NCBI GenBank assembly: GCA_940671915.1
Contig: CALNVZ010003434.1
Span: forward strand, 20,392,741 to 20,456,740
DNA length: 64,000 bases
Source of the DNA: Paracentrotus lividus
Lineage: Eukaryota > Echinodermata > Echinoidea > Camarodonta > Echinidae
Direction of reading: 5' to 3'
Part shown: piece by piece, positions 1-12,532 of the stretch
Numbering within the stretch: the first letter of the stretch is position 1
Layout of the letters: each line of letters opens with the position of its first letter
Notes under the pieces: model-generated
Seen by the model: only the letters and a program-made list of their open reading frames with translations
The model's database searches: none
Told to the model about the DNA's origin: nothing
Position numbers and translations under genes: made by a program

Positions 1-406
1 AGTGAATATATTGTTCTGGACATTGAAATGTGAAAGACACTGTCTATAAGTGATTTGGAAAGGTTGATAACAGTTCAACTAAGCATTATTTTGAGGTGTG
101 AAGTTTTGGAGACGCCAAAATGATAAGAAATTAAGGAAAATTCAGCTTTGAGTCACATGCACTTACACAGAAATGCATGTATGGGGCAAGACAAAATGTT
201 CGGGACCAAACATTTAGCTGTTTTGATATATTTGGGGTCATATTATGACTAACAGGGCAATTGAAGAGCAAACTTTTCTTGTGGAGCTTTTTTATCGTCA
301 TATAGGTACTTCTCAAATACATGAAATAGCATGAAAATAAGAAGAAAGCTCACAATAATTTTCTTCATCTTTCCCACACCTTCCCACTTTACTAGATTCC
401 CTTTAA
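1..406 (+). repeat. TTAA-type MITE copy, cut by window edge
   Basis: The sequence matches 43720-44120 almost base for base over its whole length and matches 15840-16242 in inverted orientation. The right end reads actagattccctttaa, which is the inverted complement of the left end of the complete copies (ttaaaggGAATCTagtgtag). The left terminus of this copy lies before base 1. It has no coding capacity. A TTAA boundary suggests a piggyBac-like non-autonomous element, but that assignment is inference. Confidence 0.8.
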
Positions 407-477
407 AATGCTCTACGGCCCCTATTCGGATATGACTTTGAGGAATAGTTTAATCTTGTTGAATTAATCACGGAATC

Positions 478-575
478 GCACTTTATTCCACCACTATAAC
501 ATTTATCAACATTTGCCACTCTCGATCCAGGTGAGGTTAAAGTCAGTAAGGTGTAAAGAAATTCTTTCACTCATG
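478..575. repeat. SINE-like fragment
   Basis: The block with catttgccactctcgatcc and an attctttcactc tail resembles the block at about 32230-32325 (catttgccacactcgaccca followed by attattccttgaaatgc). Such blocks sit downstream of a tRNA-like head in the 32 kb copy. The head itself is not visible here. The assignment rests only on this within-window similarity. Confidence 0.35.
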
Positions 576-1213
576 TCTATATTCATGATTTAGGCATACT
601 TTATTGTATTTCGTCATGTTCGTTGTCACTATAAACTGAATTCGAATAATTTATTATTGAGCGCTTTGTATGATCCGACAAGGCCCCATCAAAAAAAAAA
701 AAATAATAATAATAAAAAAAAAAATCCCGGTTAATTCAAAACTATCTAGAGGCAATTTGACTCTTCCAGCAACAGATTTCATCCGAAATGCGATCGGAAT
801 TGAACATTATTATTCATATTCCGTTTTTGAGAAATCTGCAACCAAAATGCAAATTGCGCCGATCGAGTTTGACGTTATGAGCATTATCGTATTCGTAAAT
901 CGTTATTCAAATTCGTCTATTCTTACAACTTCCGTCATTGTATTAGATTAAAACAGAATGCATGAATTTTGAAATTTATGCTTATTAACGAAATTGATTA
1001 TCTATAAACAGTTTTGTTTGATTACCTTTAAACAATTTCGATTAAAACGAAATTGAATGCACAAATATGAATTCACTTGCTGTTTGTGTTATTTTGAATG
1101 ACTGATAGCTCCCTCCCCCTTCGAGAGGTTCTATTGAATGAACATTAAAGAAAGCATATAACTATAACGATTGCTATAAGGATATTTCTTTTGTCTTTTA
1201 TTTGACCCTTCAG

Positions 1214-4200
1214 TTTTCATTGCGTCATTCAAGAGGAAGTTCACATGGCGGGACTCGAATCATAAGCTTCGCGAAGACAGCAGACCACCACCAGAAGCTA
1301 ATGGATGTGTGTTATCCAATGTGGAAAGAACTTGGAAAAGAAACCAACACAGAAGTGCTGAGGTATAGAATTTTAAAATAGTTTTGACAATAAGTAAGAA
1401 CACCTTTTTATATAGATCATTTCCATTTTCCTCAAACATGTCAAATATCGCTCTACAGCGTAATTTATTACCGCATATTGCCTACAGTAGGCTATCTTAC
1501 AGTTGATATTCGACAAACATTGCTGTTCAAAATATCTTTCGTTTTTAACTTCAGGTATATGCAGATTATACAGTCACTGATTAAACGAACTTACCAGTAA
1601 AGGATCGATACTGAGTAACGTATTTTGGATTGGTCGGTCCAAGATGCAAATCATATTGAATTAGGTCTAAAAAAAAAAAAAACCCAAACCAACCACCCCT
1701 CGTCAAAATTTGCTTTCAGAATAGTCAAAACAGTTCTTATGATTTTGTTTTGTATCGTTAAATTGCCTTCTGTCTAGAGAAATAGGGGTTTTGAACTTGT
1801 GTGAAAAATGGACGGACGGTTACCCGAAAACACTCCTTGATTCTATGAAGACATCCGGAGCGGGTTTGGAGCGGTTATCGTTAGAGGAGAGGACCCGTCG
1901 GTTTCCAAACATCAGTTATCCGATCAAACCGGAGTCGTATCTTTACCAGAAGGGTGGATACATCCGTGCCAATAAGGCTCTACAATGTTACCAGGTTTGT
2001 GGATAAAAGTTTTTACGATACTCCGGCAACATTTTTGCTAAATCCTTAAATCGCTAACTTCGGTACCTAACTCAACCATGACCCTAAGCTTAAAAAGACT
2101 AGTTTGTGATAAGTACGCGACTACAAGTCTCTTGCGTGAGGCGTGGATATGTCGCAGCATGGACAAGTAGTGTCCATGGTCGCAGCGACGTCTTCTGAAA
2201 CTCTGAGAGTCGCTGGAAAATTATAAAAGATCTAAAAAATGTACTAAATAGATGTTTCCTTTACAAAAAAAAACAACAACAACAAACTTTTCCAGTCGCA
2301 GGCAAGTCGAGGCAATGTCTCCGCGTTGTCGCTACGACGTCGGTGTAATAGCCTCAGGAGACGTCGTGGATTTGTTCACGACTAGAAAAATTAAACATGT
2401 TCAATATTTTTTATTTCATTTTTTAAAATCACAAACACGTAGCGGCGACATCTTGGAGACTCAGGGGTAGTAGCGACGACGCTGCAGAGCCGTTGCTGCG
2501 ACTTTTTTGTGACTGGAAAAGGTCTTTTTGAAATCTAGCATGTGTGACAGTCCTAGAAGCTTTTGTTTCATTTTTCCGCGACTCCCGAGTCCCCGTCTCA
2601 AAGCCAGTGAGACAGGCCTGTTCTCCCGATCTGATAAATCAAAAAAGGTTTTCTTAAGCATTACAGGCATTTGTTTCATCGGATCAACATCTGTATGAAT
2701 TGCTTGAATATGATCATAGTTTCGTTTGATAAGTATACATAATTCAGATCCTATTTTTACATAACTTTTAAAATAATTAAATAAAGGACGAGTTCGTCAA
2801 ATATGGCGGTATCCTCCATGATGAAGAGAAAATGTTGGAGGTTGTTCCTGGTGCCATGGTAACAGTGAAAACCAATCGAAGCGAGTACCAGACCCGAAGT
2901 GTCATCCTCGCTCCTGGTCCGTGGGCATCAACGGTCTTACAACAGCTAGGACTAAATATACCACTTCAGGTAATTCAAACGTATTTATTCGTTTCTTATT
3001 CATCTTTATCTCTATAATAGTTAATAGTTGCGATTTATGTAGCGCCTAATATGAAACAATTTCATCTCTAAGCGCTTTACAATCATCATTACCCCCGACC
3101 ATATACATGCTTGTAAGTCTTTCTGACACAATTCTGTCCAGTCCCAAAGGGATCCTTACGAATCATGGCAGCCTTTACGGCGCTTTCCTGTGTAAATTAT
3201 TTCAAATTCAATTTAATTTGTTTTGTGAAGGGCTCACACGGAGATTTTTTTTATATTTTTTTTTTAAATAAAAGTCTTGTAGATTTTCTCATACCAATTC
3301 TGCACAGCGCCTAGAATGATGACCATTTAGTTTTTATGCAGTATGGGTCTTTATAAAAATGACTCTGTAAAGCGCGTATAGATAATAATTTAACTTTTTT
3401 TTGATACACTATGTAAAAATAACTTTTTCTCTCTTCAGGTAGCGCGTTGCCACCATACGTTTTGGAGGGAAAAAGAGCCAGGGATGTATGCCGATATTCC
3501 TATCTATTTTGACCATGGTCTGAAGGGGTTTGAAGCTAGTGGATGGCCTAGCAATGAATACCCGGGAATGATGAAAGTAAGTACTAGTAATCCAGAATTG
3601 GTGCGGCTCCCTCTCCCGTGCGAAGATATCTAGAATTTGTCCTATTAAATCATTATTGATATTCGATTTATCTATCAACATTTAAGAAGAATAATAGAAG
3701 AAGATTTTACAATAACACTCAATTCTTTTATATACATGTATATGGATAAAATTCAAGTTTCGTTGTAATATTACATGTGTAAGTTATTGTAGAGCGTAAT
3801 TGCTATAGGCCGGGATTCTCGAATGGTAATTAGTTTCCGAAAGTAATAAGTCGTTCATGTCAGCTTAATATACATGTAATAATTATCCAAACTATATTAT
3901 AAACATATTTCTAATTATGACCAGTCAATGCCTTTGATTGTTTCTGTTTTGTTATATTTTTATGTTTATATCATATTGTCATATTGTTGTATTTATTTAT
4001 GTCTGTAACTTGTTGAAAAAGCCATTGGAAGTCACATTTCTATGTATTTGCATGGACCAATAAAGAATCTTGTATCTTGTATCTTGTATCTTGTATCTTG
4101 TGACTAAAGTTAGGCCCATTAACTTTATTCACCCTTCAACATTGTTCAAGAATACCGGCCTATATGTAAATATTCATCTGCACTTCAGAACTCCTTTCGT

Positions 4201-5248
4201 TTCTTATACCGGAAAGCAATAAAAAATTCCCTCCGATGTCCTTTGGGCCCCAAGGTATAGGGCCAACCGATGAAAGTCCCATAATTATGTCAACATTGTA
4301 GAAAAAACACCCCGCTATTGCCATGATAGCGTTTCTTCGTCGCTATCCGTGTATGATACCTTCAATTATCTCTTAGATGTCAGGTGATCAACCTTCCGAC
4401 CAATCACATTCCTCCTCCCTCTAAAACAGAGATAATCCTTATATTTCGCATGCAAAATCCCTCCTTTCAACAAGTTGTTGGTACTTTGCCCCAGGTCTCC
4501 CAATGGACCACTATGCCGATCGAGAGTCCCGATGAACGGGATTCTACGAGTTCAGACCACGAGATCGAGCTGACCAGAGCACACGTACGGGAACATTTCC
4601 CGGGACTCGACGCTGACAATGGTCCCGCTATTTCAGAGGCCTGTTTGATCACGGTGAGTAATTATTTTCTTCAAGTTAGTTAAGCGTTACCTTTAATATT
4701 ATGTTTTACAGATCTCCAAAAATGTTTTTCATTAATTATTAGAGGTTGTCACTCAATCCTTTATTATACTGTATAAGCCCTTTATAATATATTTTCATGT
4801 CATGCATGTAGTATACGATATCTCTGCCATTATCTTTTTCATTATACCCCTTTTCTCTCTCTCTCTCGCTCTTTCTCTCTCTGTCTCTCTCTCTCTCTTC
4901 CTCCCTCTCCCCCTCCCCCTCTCTCTCTCTCTTTATATATCTTCACCTCCCTCTCTCTCATTCACTCGCTCTCATTTTCTCCTTAATATGATATTAAAAT
5001 GTTATCTCTCTTTATTTTGTCTCCATATCTTCCACCCTTGCGACAATCTCAAACAGAATACTCCCGATCTCGACTTCGTGATTGACGTCCACCCCGAGCA
5101 CAGCAACATCGTATTCGGCTGCGGATTCTCTGGCCATGGATTCATGATGGCTCCCATTGTAGGACAGATCCTCAGCCAGTTAGCCTTGGGCACCAAACCA
5201 GAGCTAGACATCACTGCCTTCAGGATGAACAGATTCGCTAAATTATAG
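1214..5248 (+). CDS. Peroxisomal sarcosine oxidase-like FAD amine oxidase (5'-partial, exons 2-7)
   Basis: Exons 1214-1362, 1778-1994, 2787-2969, 3439-3576, 4495-4653 and 5057-5248 join in frame with AG/GT borders and give 345 residues plus TAG. Human PIPOX has about 390, so roughly 45 N-terminal residues, including the FAD-binding GxGxxG, are upstream of the window. The family is recognised from HSRGSSHGGTRII, RFPNI, APGPWAS, EYPGMMK, NTPDLDFVIDVHPEHSNIV and GCGFSGHGF. The cysteine at 4642-4644 sits where MSOX-family enzymes attach FAD covalently. The C-terminus AKL fits a PTS1 peroxisomal signal. The family oxidises N-methyl or cyclic secondary amino acids such as sarcosine or pipecolate. 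Odd points: the MSOX Arg52, His269 and Lys348 equivalents are Ser (1265-1267), Trp (4504-4506) and Met (5144-5146), while Lys265 (3574-3576) is kept. The substrate may therefore differ. Family assignment is firm; orthology to PIPOX is less so. Confidence 0.93.
4068..4101. repeat. (ttgtatc)n microsatellite
   Basis: About five copies of a 7-base unit follow the phrase catggaccaataaagaatc. A 3' tail of short repeats after an AATAAA-like box is typical of a truncated non-LTR retrotransposon end, so 3985-4101 may be such a 3' end within the intron. Confidence 0.7.
4853..4975. repeat. CT-rich simple repeat in intron
   Basis: A long pyrimidine run of ctctct and ccctcc sits in the last intron of the PIPOX-like gene, about 80-200 bases before the final exon acceptor. 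It creates a spurious reading frame rich in Leu and Ser. Confidence 0.85.
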
Positions 5249-5339
5249 GGTTAGGGTAGAGTTCGCGAACATTGCTAACATTATCTAATCCACCCCCCCC
5301 CCTCCCCGAGGGGCACGCACCACAATGTCCTACTCATGC

Positions 5340-5590
5340 GCGTCGGCACAAAGCTTCGAAAAGGGTTTGTTTTCCGCCTTCTGGAATATAAGGGGTGTTT
5401 TCAACTTTTGATTAACATAAGGGTGTCTACAGTTGAAATCGCTGTTTTGGGTACTTATTTCCACCTTTGTTACACCATTTTTGTTTTAGTCTGATGCCTT
5501 ATAGGGGTGCAAATTTGACTTTGTATATACGCAATTTAGGGTTCATTTTTAGGGTGCGTGGACGCGCAGGGGTAGCAATTATGTCTTAGA
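5340..5590. repeat. Dispersed repeat, family also at 29411-30035
   Basis: The block includes cgaaaagggtttgttttccg, aggggtgttttcaacttttg, taggggtgcaaatttgactt and agggtgcgtggacgcgc. The same phrases in the same order occur at 29411-29480 and 29640-30035. It lies about 90 bases past the stop of the PIPOX-like gene, so it may lie in that 3' UTR. Candidate AATAAA hexamers follow at 5750 and 5908. Confidence 0.7.
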
Positions 5591-8500
5591 GTGATTCCCG
5601 ATTATTAAACCTTGTGGGGCTGATCCAGCATAAACGGGGGAGGGGGGGGGGCAGCGTAAACGAGTAAGAAAAATGGTAAGCATTCAGTTTATGATTTTTT
5701 TTCCAACTGATCATTCGAAATTCGAACAAGTGGAATCACCATAGTAAAAAATAAAGTCCTGACTGACTGGTTATTTGACAGAAGAAGTACTCAATTTCTC
5801 AATTTTCCACCGTGTTAATTTGCTGAGAATCGTAAGAACTGGAGCTGCCCTATCTTGGCGTAATGGACTAATCTAAATTGTATACACAACAGTCATAATA
5901 CAGCAGCAATAAACTTTTGACATGAAAAAAAGAGAAAATCCTATAAGCTGATAGGGAAAAGCCGCTTATTGATATCTAGACATTCAAATTGACTATTCAG
6001 GTTTAACTTATAAGTTGTGTTTACTTGATCATGTCATGTAATTTATGTTTTGATCTATTTTTTTTGTCAGTAGAAGTAAAAATACAATGTAAATTGTTCA
6101 TGAGAATGTTCAAAATAAAAAATAAGAAAAATATGAAAACATCCCATTGTGAGTTCTTGTTAAATAATGTTTAAAGAATTATCCCAATGAATTACTCTTC
6201 ATTCATGAAGAATACACGAAACATAGAAAGATACACGAATTACTCGCTTTACTAAGAAGAAAGGTGTTTATTTAAAAAAAAAATCGATTGTATTATGGGC
6301 AATTCCATGATTAGTTTCGTATACACTTTATGGTACATTGTTCTCTAAGGATGGCTTCTACGTGAAGATGCTTTGATATTATTTTTCAATTTTTGTATTA
6401 TCAATACCTATAGACCAACCCTACTTCACATCATCAAACAGAATCATCAGGTATATTTCAATAAGTAATGACAGTTTCGTAAACTTTGGTCAGTTACGTT
6501 ACCGAAAGTGGACATGGGTTTTGGGGGACTAACTTTGACCCTATGTATTGTCCACATGTATAATTTTAATGATGGTTGGAGATCTTGAAGATATTAACGA
6601 AAATGACTTTTTAAAAAACTGAATATAAAAGACCTTTGCTATTCCCGAACATCCATGGCATTAGATTAGTGATAAATTGAATAATTAACTTAGAAGACAG
6701 ATTTTTTTTCTTCTTCAAATGTCCAATAGTTCATGGAATTGCCCCTATCAAGTCCATCTTAATCTTCCATCAACCAAGGAAAAAGCTGCGTCATAATAAT
6801 ACTCCTCATCAAGGGCGGCGCTTTCATGTCACGACTAGGGGGGGGGGGGAATCCCGGAAAGGGAATTGATAATACACTCAAGCGGAATAAAGCGTCCCAA
6901 AGATATATACATTGTATATATATGTATATATATTTGTATATCCAAAATTCGAAATAGAATGACCTACTTTGCACATTATACGCAGAAACTAATGGCAATT
7001 TAAAGAAGAAAGCGTCGGAACAAATAAAACATATTCCATGAATACATATAACGAGCTGAGGTAAGAGCATTTCATTTAATCATTGTCTTGTGTTTTGTTT
7101 GCGAGCGCGAAGCTCGAGTCGAAAATGTTGCCCTATAATAACAATAAGAATTGTTTTTTTTACATTCCTTTTGTCCCTTCAGTAGCTTCATTAGCTGATC
7201 ACTTGACAAAAAAAAATGTTAAGCTTTAAAAATCGACGGGGAGGGGGGGGGGGGGCGATCCCCGGAAAAAAAACATGGGGGGGGGAGAGACAGCAGGGAT
7301 TATCTGAATAGTGATTTGGCTAACTCGATTATATATGTTTTACTTCTTGTTTGTAAAACGTTCCAATCCACATCTTGTTAAAAGCATTTTCATTTAGTTT
7401 CTACAAATTTGATGCTTGGAAGGGCATTTTTTACACACTCTTTTTTTTTTGTATTCGTTCTAAATTCCCTACTTGTTTTACAGTAAGTAAAAAACCGGGA
7501 CACAATATTCCAATATTGGTCGAATATAACCTGTGTAAATTTGAATAAGGTCGGACATTGGCGGTAGATTATACAGTTTGACCATTCTGAACATATACAT
7601 TTTTTCATAAACTTGTTTGTTAAAGTATTACATTTCAAAATGTTTCTTTATTTTGAATCATTAATGCCTTTATAGTGTCCAAAGTCCAATTGTCAAGATG
7701 TATTTGGTGCCATATGTTGCTGAACTATCATAGTATATCTGATTGACTCAAAACTGGGGTAGATTTTTACATTTAAACGGTGGAATGGCCACCTGAATGG
7801 TATGTGATGTTTGTTCCTTATTTATTCCATTATATAATACCATTTCAACCCATTATTGTGACATTCTAGTGCAAAAGAGAGAGAAAAAACGCCACGTTTG
7901 TCTAGATCTTATATTTTCACCATTCTTTTACAAATTGGGCCCCTTAAACAGCAAGGGGATAAATGTTCATTATATTAATTATTTAGAATGAATTCCTCTC
8001 TCATCTTTCACAACTTTGCGCTAAAATTGGTGAAAACAATATGAATTAGAGAGGAAGATAAACTTAATTCACCTATTGGGCGAATATGGTGCCCCAAATG
8101 GCTCCCCAGGAAGTGAAGGAGGGGTCTGAAACATTAACCCCGACGGTTTTTGCTTAGTAGGACCCTATAGAAGCCAATTTGAAAAAAAAAAATAAAGAAA
8201 GAAATTTTGGCAATCATATTTCACGGGATGACATAACAAACCGCACTAATCAGTAGCGGACGCAGACCAGAGTCACACAATGAAGTTACCGGGCCCATGC
8301 GTAAACATCATAAAGCCGCTTTTGTCCCCAGACAATTGGGCCCCGAAATGCATTAAATTCGATTTTCTTGGATCCACGCCTGCTAATAATTATAAGAGTT
8401 TCCATATTTTTACACTTTGAGCATGTAGTGCATGTCGTAACCTTGAAATGCAATTTCCCCTTTAACTGTCTTACCCAACTCAGGGAAATAGCCTGATTTA

Positions 8501-8660
8501 CAGCACTATTTACTAACTCATATCAGGGACCTCTCACGTCCCTGCTCATATGAAAGGACAAGTCTGCACTTACCTTGTCGTGTCTCCCCTTCCTCTAATT
8601 CTCCTCCCCTACCTCTTGTCGTTCCCCTTCCCTCTCCCTTTCAGAATCGGCGTTGTGGCG
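5591..8660. other. Intergenic, no gene seen
   Basis: The stretch is AT-rich with homopolymer G runs near 5640, 6840, 7240 and 7270 and a short (ta)n near 6910. No frame shows recognisable protein similarity and no exon chain is apparent. Confidence 0.6.
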
Positions 8661-9166
8661 TAGGGGAGACCGGGTATGGACGTTACAAAATTCACATTTT
8701 GGGCCAGATAATTCTAATGAAAGAACTCACGCACTCCATATTGGGTCTGTAGTTAGCCTATTATGTTGGCTAAAACCTGAGGCATCTAAAACTTGAAAAC
8801 ATATAAACACTAATTAACTACAGCTTAATTAGTGAAGACATTTTTTTGTAACAACCTACCCCATATACGGGGTAGGTTGTTACACCATACGGGGTCAATT
8901 GTTACAGTATGTAAACATACGGGGTAAGTTGACAATGTGTAAATCTCTTATACCATACTTTAATTTCAACTTTCCCGTTTCTTGACATCGTTAACAGTAG
9001 ATCAAGTAGAGCTCTAGAATAGACAAAAGTAATAATAGAAAAATAAAAATATTAACACCTGAAAATTGAGACAAAATGTAATTTTACATACATGTATGTA
9101 GTGTAATTGGGGTAAGTTGTTACATCAACATGGGGTAGGTTGTTGGAACAACCTACCCCATGGGTG
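8661..9166. repeat. Element with repeated ggggtaggttgttaca motif
   Basis: It starts taggggagaccggg, like the element at 32634-33609. It contains at least five direct or inverted copies of ggggtaggttgttaca (around 8858-8960 and 9107-9166), including a back-to-back hairpin at 8857-8884. No coding frame. The boundaries are approximate, and the right terminus was not matched to the left. Confidence 0.6.
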
Positions 9167-9874
9167 ATTTTACACACAGAAATCAACTGTAGCACAGTCA
9201 TTAGGCAGAATTCACAGGCATGGCTAGGGGTATATTATGACATACATGACTTGTTACTATATTTCAATACCAGACTATCATCATGTGCCTTCAGTTGTAG
9301 AGACTATTACACAATTTCAATTTTTGTCAAAAATTTACTTTGAATGTTAAAATTGTTTTCGTTGATCTACTTTTTAATAAAACAACGGAGAAACCTCACG
9401 ACCGGCAGTCATTCTCTGCCTATGTTGTAGGCACTGTATTATAGATGCAGGTTAGCCGGACTGCACTTCTTTTTCCATCAATAGCACCACGTGAAGACTG
9501 TAGACAACATGAACGCCCGCTGTTCTGTCCTACCCGCCCCCTACGGCCCTGTAATCTCAGCTAAAAAAGTGGAAAATATAAACTGACACGGGTCTGGATT
9601 CCGCTGCAGTTGCTATTAAATCGAGGCCACAATGAGTCTGTAGAGTTATGAAAGGGCGCTCGGTCCCGAGCCCCGAGAATACATCATATCCTGGCTGTAG
9701 TATACATGGTCGGTAAAATCAAAACAACAAAACCTACCTCCCCCTTTATCTCTATCAGCAGGCACGAATCGAGGACGATTAACAGCAATCAATTGCCGAA
9801 AATTACCGAATTGGTATTGATATGTAGGTTTAATGAGGGGTGTGGCCCATCTGGATTCATCACTGTCTTCCTCT
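9167..9874. other. Intergenic, no gene seen
   Basis: There is no exon-like frame. The sequence becomes GC-richer near 9500-9650, then runs into the minisatellite. Nothing supportable beyond that. Confidence 0.5.
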
Positions 9875-10770
9875 TTATAACCCCCGCCCACCTTCCTCTT
9901 TGACTCCTCCCACTGCACTGCTGTCCTCCCTACAAACCTCGCATCTACTTTTCACTTTTGAAGCTCTACCTCCCCACTGGCACTGTCTTCCTTCTTTATA
10001 ATCCCCGCCCACCCTTCCTCTTTGGACTCCTCCCACTGCACTGCTGTTTCTCTCCTTACAAAACATATCCCTCTGCATGTCTTTTAATCTGTGTCCACGC
10101 TTTTGACTCCTCTTTGCCCTGACTCATCTTGCACATGGGTTCCTCTCTATAACCCCCGCCCACCTTCCTCTTTGACTCCTCCCTCTGCACTGCTGTCCTC
10201 CCTACAAACCTCGCATCTGCTTTCCTCGTTGACTACTCCCACTGCACTGTCGTCTCAGTCTAGAAACCCCACCCCACTTCCTCTTTAGTCTCTTTGTCTC
10301 CTCACTGCACTGTCGTCCTCTCTACAACCCCGCCCCTACCTTCCAATTTGACTCTTCCCAATGTACTGTTTTCCTCTCTACAAACGCTGCCCACCTTCCT
10401 ATTTGATTGCTCCCATACTTTGACCCCTCCTCCCGATGCACCGTCTTCCTCTCTACAAACCTCACCCTTACTTTTCACTTTGACTCCTTCCATTGTACTG
10501 TCGTCCTCTATACAACCCCCGCCCCACCTTCAAGTTCCTCTTTGACTCCTCCCACGTTTTGACCACTCTTATTGCATGGCCTTTCTCAGTACAAACCCCT
10601 CCCCCAACCTTTATATTTGACCCCTCCCAATGCACTGTCGTCCTCTTTAAAATCCCCGCCCCTTCCTCTTTGACCCCTCCCACTGCACTGGCGTCCTCTC
10701 CACAAACCCCACCACCATTTACTCTTCGTCACCTCCCACTGCACTGTACTCTAACTCATGCCAATCCTCC
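9875..10770. repeat. Degenerate minisatellite, about 55-75 bp unit
   Basis: About a dozen imperfect copies follow the pattern ctctttgactcctcccactg, cactgtcgtcctctctac, aaaccccgcccaccttc. Unit length drifts from about 50 to 80 bases. Several spurious frames on both strands come from this repetition and show no amino-acid conservation between units. Confidence 0.8.
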
Positions 10771-10869
10771 CCTTCATTCCACTCCCTTCTATTTACAATC
10801 ATTATCTAAACATTGTCGGCATCTCATTAATATTTTAAAGTTTCCTTAATCATGTTAATCATAAAACAA

Positions 10870-11070
10870 AATAGGGTTCAATATTTCGAAGGTTCTTAAA
10901 AAAGCAATCGGGTTTGTTAATCCGAAGATAAAAAGGGTTCTTTATTTAGAAATTAGAATAGGGTTGTTAATCAGAAATTAAAAGGACCCTTAAATATGCA
11001 AATGGGACTGAGGGTTCGCTAATCCGAAAATGAAATAGGTTTGTTAATCCCGAAATTGAAATGACCCTAC
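10870..11070. repeat. Degenerate tandem gggttcgttaatccgaaa repeat
   Basis: Units of about 35-45 bases share gggttNgttaatccgaaa. Related units in inverted orientation are at about 17645-17800 (ggattagcgaacctt, cggataacgaacctc). Non-coding. Confidence 0.6.
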
Positions 11071-11157
11071 ACTCTCACCATCTTCAATATCAGATTAATT
11101 TACTTTGTTTCATTTTCGAATCACTCAACAACCCTTTTTACAAGATTAACAAAAGCT

Positions 11158-11828
11158 GGTTGAAAATTTGTCGTGCGTTGACGGTACTTGTGAAGAGAAA
11201 AACTCAATGAGTTGGTATGCAGTCGGCCTCGTCTTCGACGAACTTTTACAGTTGGGTTCAAGGAATTTTAGATTTTCAGGTCTTCTCTTGTTTTATTTGA
11301 CCCATGAAGATCAGTTTTGTTCCCTCTTTTTTATTGGGTGTTTTGTTCTTTTGGTGGTCAAATCATCATGTTTCCACATGTACGACTTCATGTAGATTCG
11401 TCTCAGGCGGGGTTGACTGTATATCAAACAAAACTTGATCAGTATGTAACTACAGATACGAAAGTGGAATTTTAACTGTGGGGTGTATTCGATCTTCGGT
11501 GATAAATAACAGGACTAAAGCTCGATTCTTGTTTTTCTTTGTTTTACAGGGGTTATATTTAGGCATATAGGTCCGGTTTACAAAGAGGCTTCCTCCTACT
11601 TTGTGCTTGGTACTGTATCTATTATGTCCAATGTACACATTTCCATAAATAGTCTTCTTTTTATTTAAGTTCCTCCTTTTTTTTCTTTATTGTTTCTATC
11701 TGTTTATTATTTTTATTATTATTGTTGTTGAAACTTTTTTTTGTAATTGTTGATACGATGTTTTTGATGACCTGTACTTTGATTTGTTTTTAATGAATAA
11801 AACACTTAAATATAAAAAAAAAAAAAAA
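11158..11828 (+). mobile_element. Poly(A) retroposon with 16-bp target-site duplication
   Basis: The insert is flanked by perfect copies of aagattaacaaaagct (11142-11157 and 11829-11844). It ends with aatgaataaaacacttaaat and a run of A. A poly(A) signal, A-tail and long direct flanks are the hallmark of LINE-machinery retroposition. A 75-codon frame at 11168-11395 is not recognised. It could be a 5'-truncated LINE, a SINE-like unit or a processed mRNA 3' end; the sequence alone does not decide. Identity of the flanks suggests a recent insertion. Confidence 0.85.
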
Positions 11829-12532
11829 AAGATTAACAAAAGCTTTGATATTCAACTTTCGGATTTACACGAACCTTGTTTCACGATTGGATCAAAGCGA
11901 AGTTATTTTGGAATTGAGCAGTCCAATATGAAATTATATATTTCACTTTCTGAGAATCAAACCTTCAAAATAACGAGCTGTAAGCGTATAAACTTTCCTG
12001 AGTCAATTAGCATTCTAAAGTACGGCACTACATATAATACAGTAAGGGATACGCATGCTTAAACTACTGTCTATATCCTGGAGAGTCTGTATGCGCTGTG
12101 CATATTCATCAGGACAGACATACACTTCATTATTTTGTTGATAACTTATATGACTTTTATGCCTAAATGACACTTCTAGATCTCTGTCCAGTGTGCAGCT
12201 ATGTGTAGTTGTTTGTTGCTACCATCATTATTATCAACATATATGCCTTTGGAGTGCGTTCGTTGTGCTTCAAAATGATTTTGTAATCGGATCAGGGCGA
12301 TTCTCAATTCATCATCGCAGACAGGGAAACAGAAGAGCCATGATATTTTTCAGATTTATGAGATAATCTTGTATTGTGAACGTTGTCGATGTGCGCTGAT
12401 AGCACATAATGGCCTTGCTCGGCTAGGTACGAAATCAGTTCACTGCAACTGACATTTTTGGCAGACGACATTTTGTGAAAAACGATTTTTCTTTTAAGGC
12501 TACTTCGTCAAAGACTAGAAAGCTGTTGTTCA

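Noticed and set aside
2101-2680. Possible inverted element in the PIPOX-like intron (cgacgtc and gtctcc words on both strands)
   Set aside because: Matching arms could not be traced with confidence by eye, so no feature is claimed.
4802-5248. 148-codon frame reading through the CT repeat into the last PIPOX-like exon
   Set aside because: The 3' part is the real exon (from 5057, after an AG); the 5' part is intronic CT repeat.
9646-10849. Several frames on both strands
   Set aside because: Produced by the degenerate minisatellite; amino-acid sequence is not conserved between units.
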